NCBI GenBank assembly: GCA_028717865.1
Contig: JAQUMZ010000229.1
Location: 1-5,030, forward strand
Source of the DNA: Elusimicrobiota bacterium
GTDB taxonomy: Bacteria > Elusimicrobiota > Elusimicrobia > UBA1565 > UBA9628
DNA length: 5,030 nucleotides
Reading direction: 5' to 3'
Made by a program: the position numbers and the translations under genes. Below are positions 4,530-5,030 of the stretch, in pieces; position 1 is the first letter of the stretch; each line of letters opens with the position of its first letter. A model generated the notes under the pieces. The model was given only the letters and a program-made list of their open reading frames with translations, ran no database searches and was not told the origin of the DNA.

Positions 4530-5030
4530 GCAAGATCATAGGCATAGATCTGGGAACGTCCAACACGGCCGCGGCGGTGATGGAGGGCGGCAAGGCCACC
4601 ATCATCCCCTCCGCCGAGGGGACTTCCGTCGGCGGCAAGGCCTTCCCCTCCTACGTGGCCTTCGCCAAGGACGGGCAGCTGCTCGTCGGCGAGCCGGCGC
4701 GGCGCCAGGCCGTGGCCAATCCCGACGGGACCTTCATGGCCTTCAAGCGCAAGATGGGCACCGACCACAAGTACCAGGCCCCCGACGGCAAGGCCTACAC
4801 CCCCCAGCAGCTCTCCGCCTTCCTGCTCCAGAAGGTCAAGCGCGACTGCGAGGCTTTCTTGGGGGATAAGGTCGAGAAGGCCGTCATCACGGTCCCGGCC
4901 TACTTTAATGATAATCAACGGCAAGCGACCAAGGACGCCGGCACCATCGCGGGCCTGGAGGTCGTGCGCATCGTCAACGAGCCCACCGCCGCCTGCCTGG
5001 CCTACGGCCTTGACAAAAAGGGCAAGGACC
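4526..5030 (+). CDS. dnaK: Molecular chaperone DnaK (Hsp70), N-terminal part, cut by window edge
   Basis: DnaK binds exposed hydrophobic peptides and releases them in an ATP-driven cycle with DnaJ and GrpE. The first 168 residues, all within the ATPase domain, are visible. The phosphate-1 loop IGIDLGTSNTAAAV (5-18) is followed by VGEPARRQAVANP (54-66), TVPAYFNDNQRQATKDAG (122-139) and IVNEPTAACLAYGLDK (149-164). Two family-level traits stand out. The segment EGTSVGGKAFPSYVAF (31-46) is longer than the E. coli equivalent. The stretch from KRKMGTD (74-80) to YTPQQ (91-95) is short, lacking the roughly 20-25-residue insert of proteobacterial Hsp70, as in Bacillus and archaeal proteins. The start overlaps the grpE stop (ATGA). 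The remaining ATPase domain, the peptide-binding domain and any following dnaJ lie outside the window. Confidence 0.97.
   Translation, partial: MSKIIGIDLGTSNTAAAVMEGGKATIIPSAEGTSVGGKAFPSYVAFAKDGQLLVGEPARRQAVANPDGTFMAFKRKMGTDHKYQAPDGKAYTPQQLSAFLLQKVKRDCEAFLGDKVEKAVITVPAYFNDNQRQATKDAGTIAGLEVVRIVNEPTAACLAYGLDKKGKD

Noticed and set aside
5010..5015. TTGACA near the right edge as a promoter -35
   Set aside because: It encodes Leu-Asp-Lys in the conserved dnaK AYGLDK motif and no -10 can be assessed before the window ends.
1..5030. CRISPR array, insertion-sequence ends or rRNA
   Set aside because: No regularly spaced repeats, no paired terminal inverted repeats around a transposase, and no rRNA-like sequence were seen.

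Overview
The window joins two regions that meet at a tRNA-Phe gene. The right side (about 2053-5030) is bacterial chromosomal core: clpP, then the heat-shock operon hrcA-grpE-dnaK. The left side (1 to about 1981) looks like the integrase-bearing end of an integrated genomic island: an unrecognised cargo gene, the tail of another gene, and a complete tyrosine recombinase whose start faces the 3' end of the tRNA.

Organism: a bacterium with a GC-rich core. A hand count gives about 67% GC over 4081-4140 but about 48% over 121-240 in the cargo gene. HrcA with a CIRCE operator, a DnaK ATPase domain without the insert typical of proteobacterial Hsp70, and a tRNA with no encoded CCA argue against an enteric-type proteobacterium. 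I cannot name the phylum from sequence alone; a GC-rich uncultured lineage such as Elusimicrobiota is only a guess.

Layout: 1-50, C-terminal end of an unknown CDS (+). 52-888, unknown 278-residue protein (+), one base after that stop. 902-1861, tyrosine recombinase (-), convergent with the cargo gene. 1862-1980, leader with two inverted repeats, one of which pairs with the integrase ribosome-binding region. 1981-2052, tRNA-Phe(GAA) (-), the likely integration site. 2053-2172, AT-rich divergent regulatory region. 2173-2778, clpP (+). 2779-2868, a perfect-consensus sigma-70 promoter with a CIRCE operator over its -10 and start region. 2869-3963 hrcA, 3960-4529 grpE and 4526-5030 (cut by the window edge) dnaK, all + and joined by two ATGA stop/start overlaps.

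How they work together: HrcA represses its own operon at CIRCE. GrpE and DnaK form the Hsp70 folding machine (a DnaJ gene would be expected beyond the right edge), and ClpP is the proteolytic core that degrades what cannot be refolded. The most notable points are a ClpP with Asn at the position of the catalytic Asp, the CIRCE element with extra TTAGC half-cores running up to the hrcA start codon, the integrase leader that could hide its own ribosome-binding site, and the uncharacterised cargo protein. I did not find a clearly new multi-gene system; the unseen part of the island to the left is where one would most likely be.
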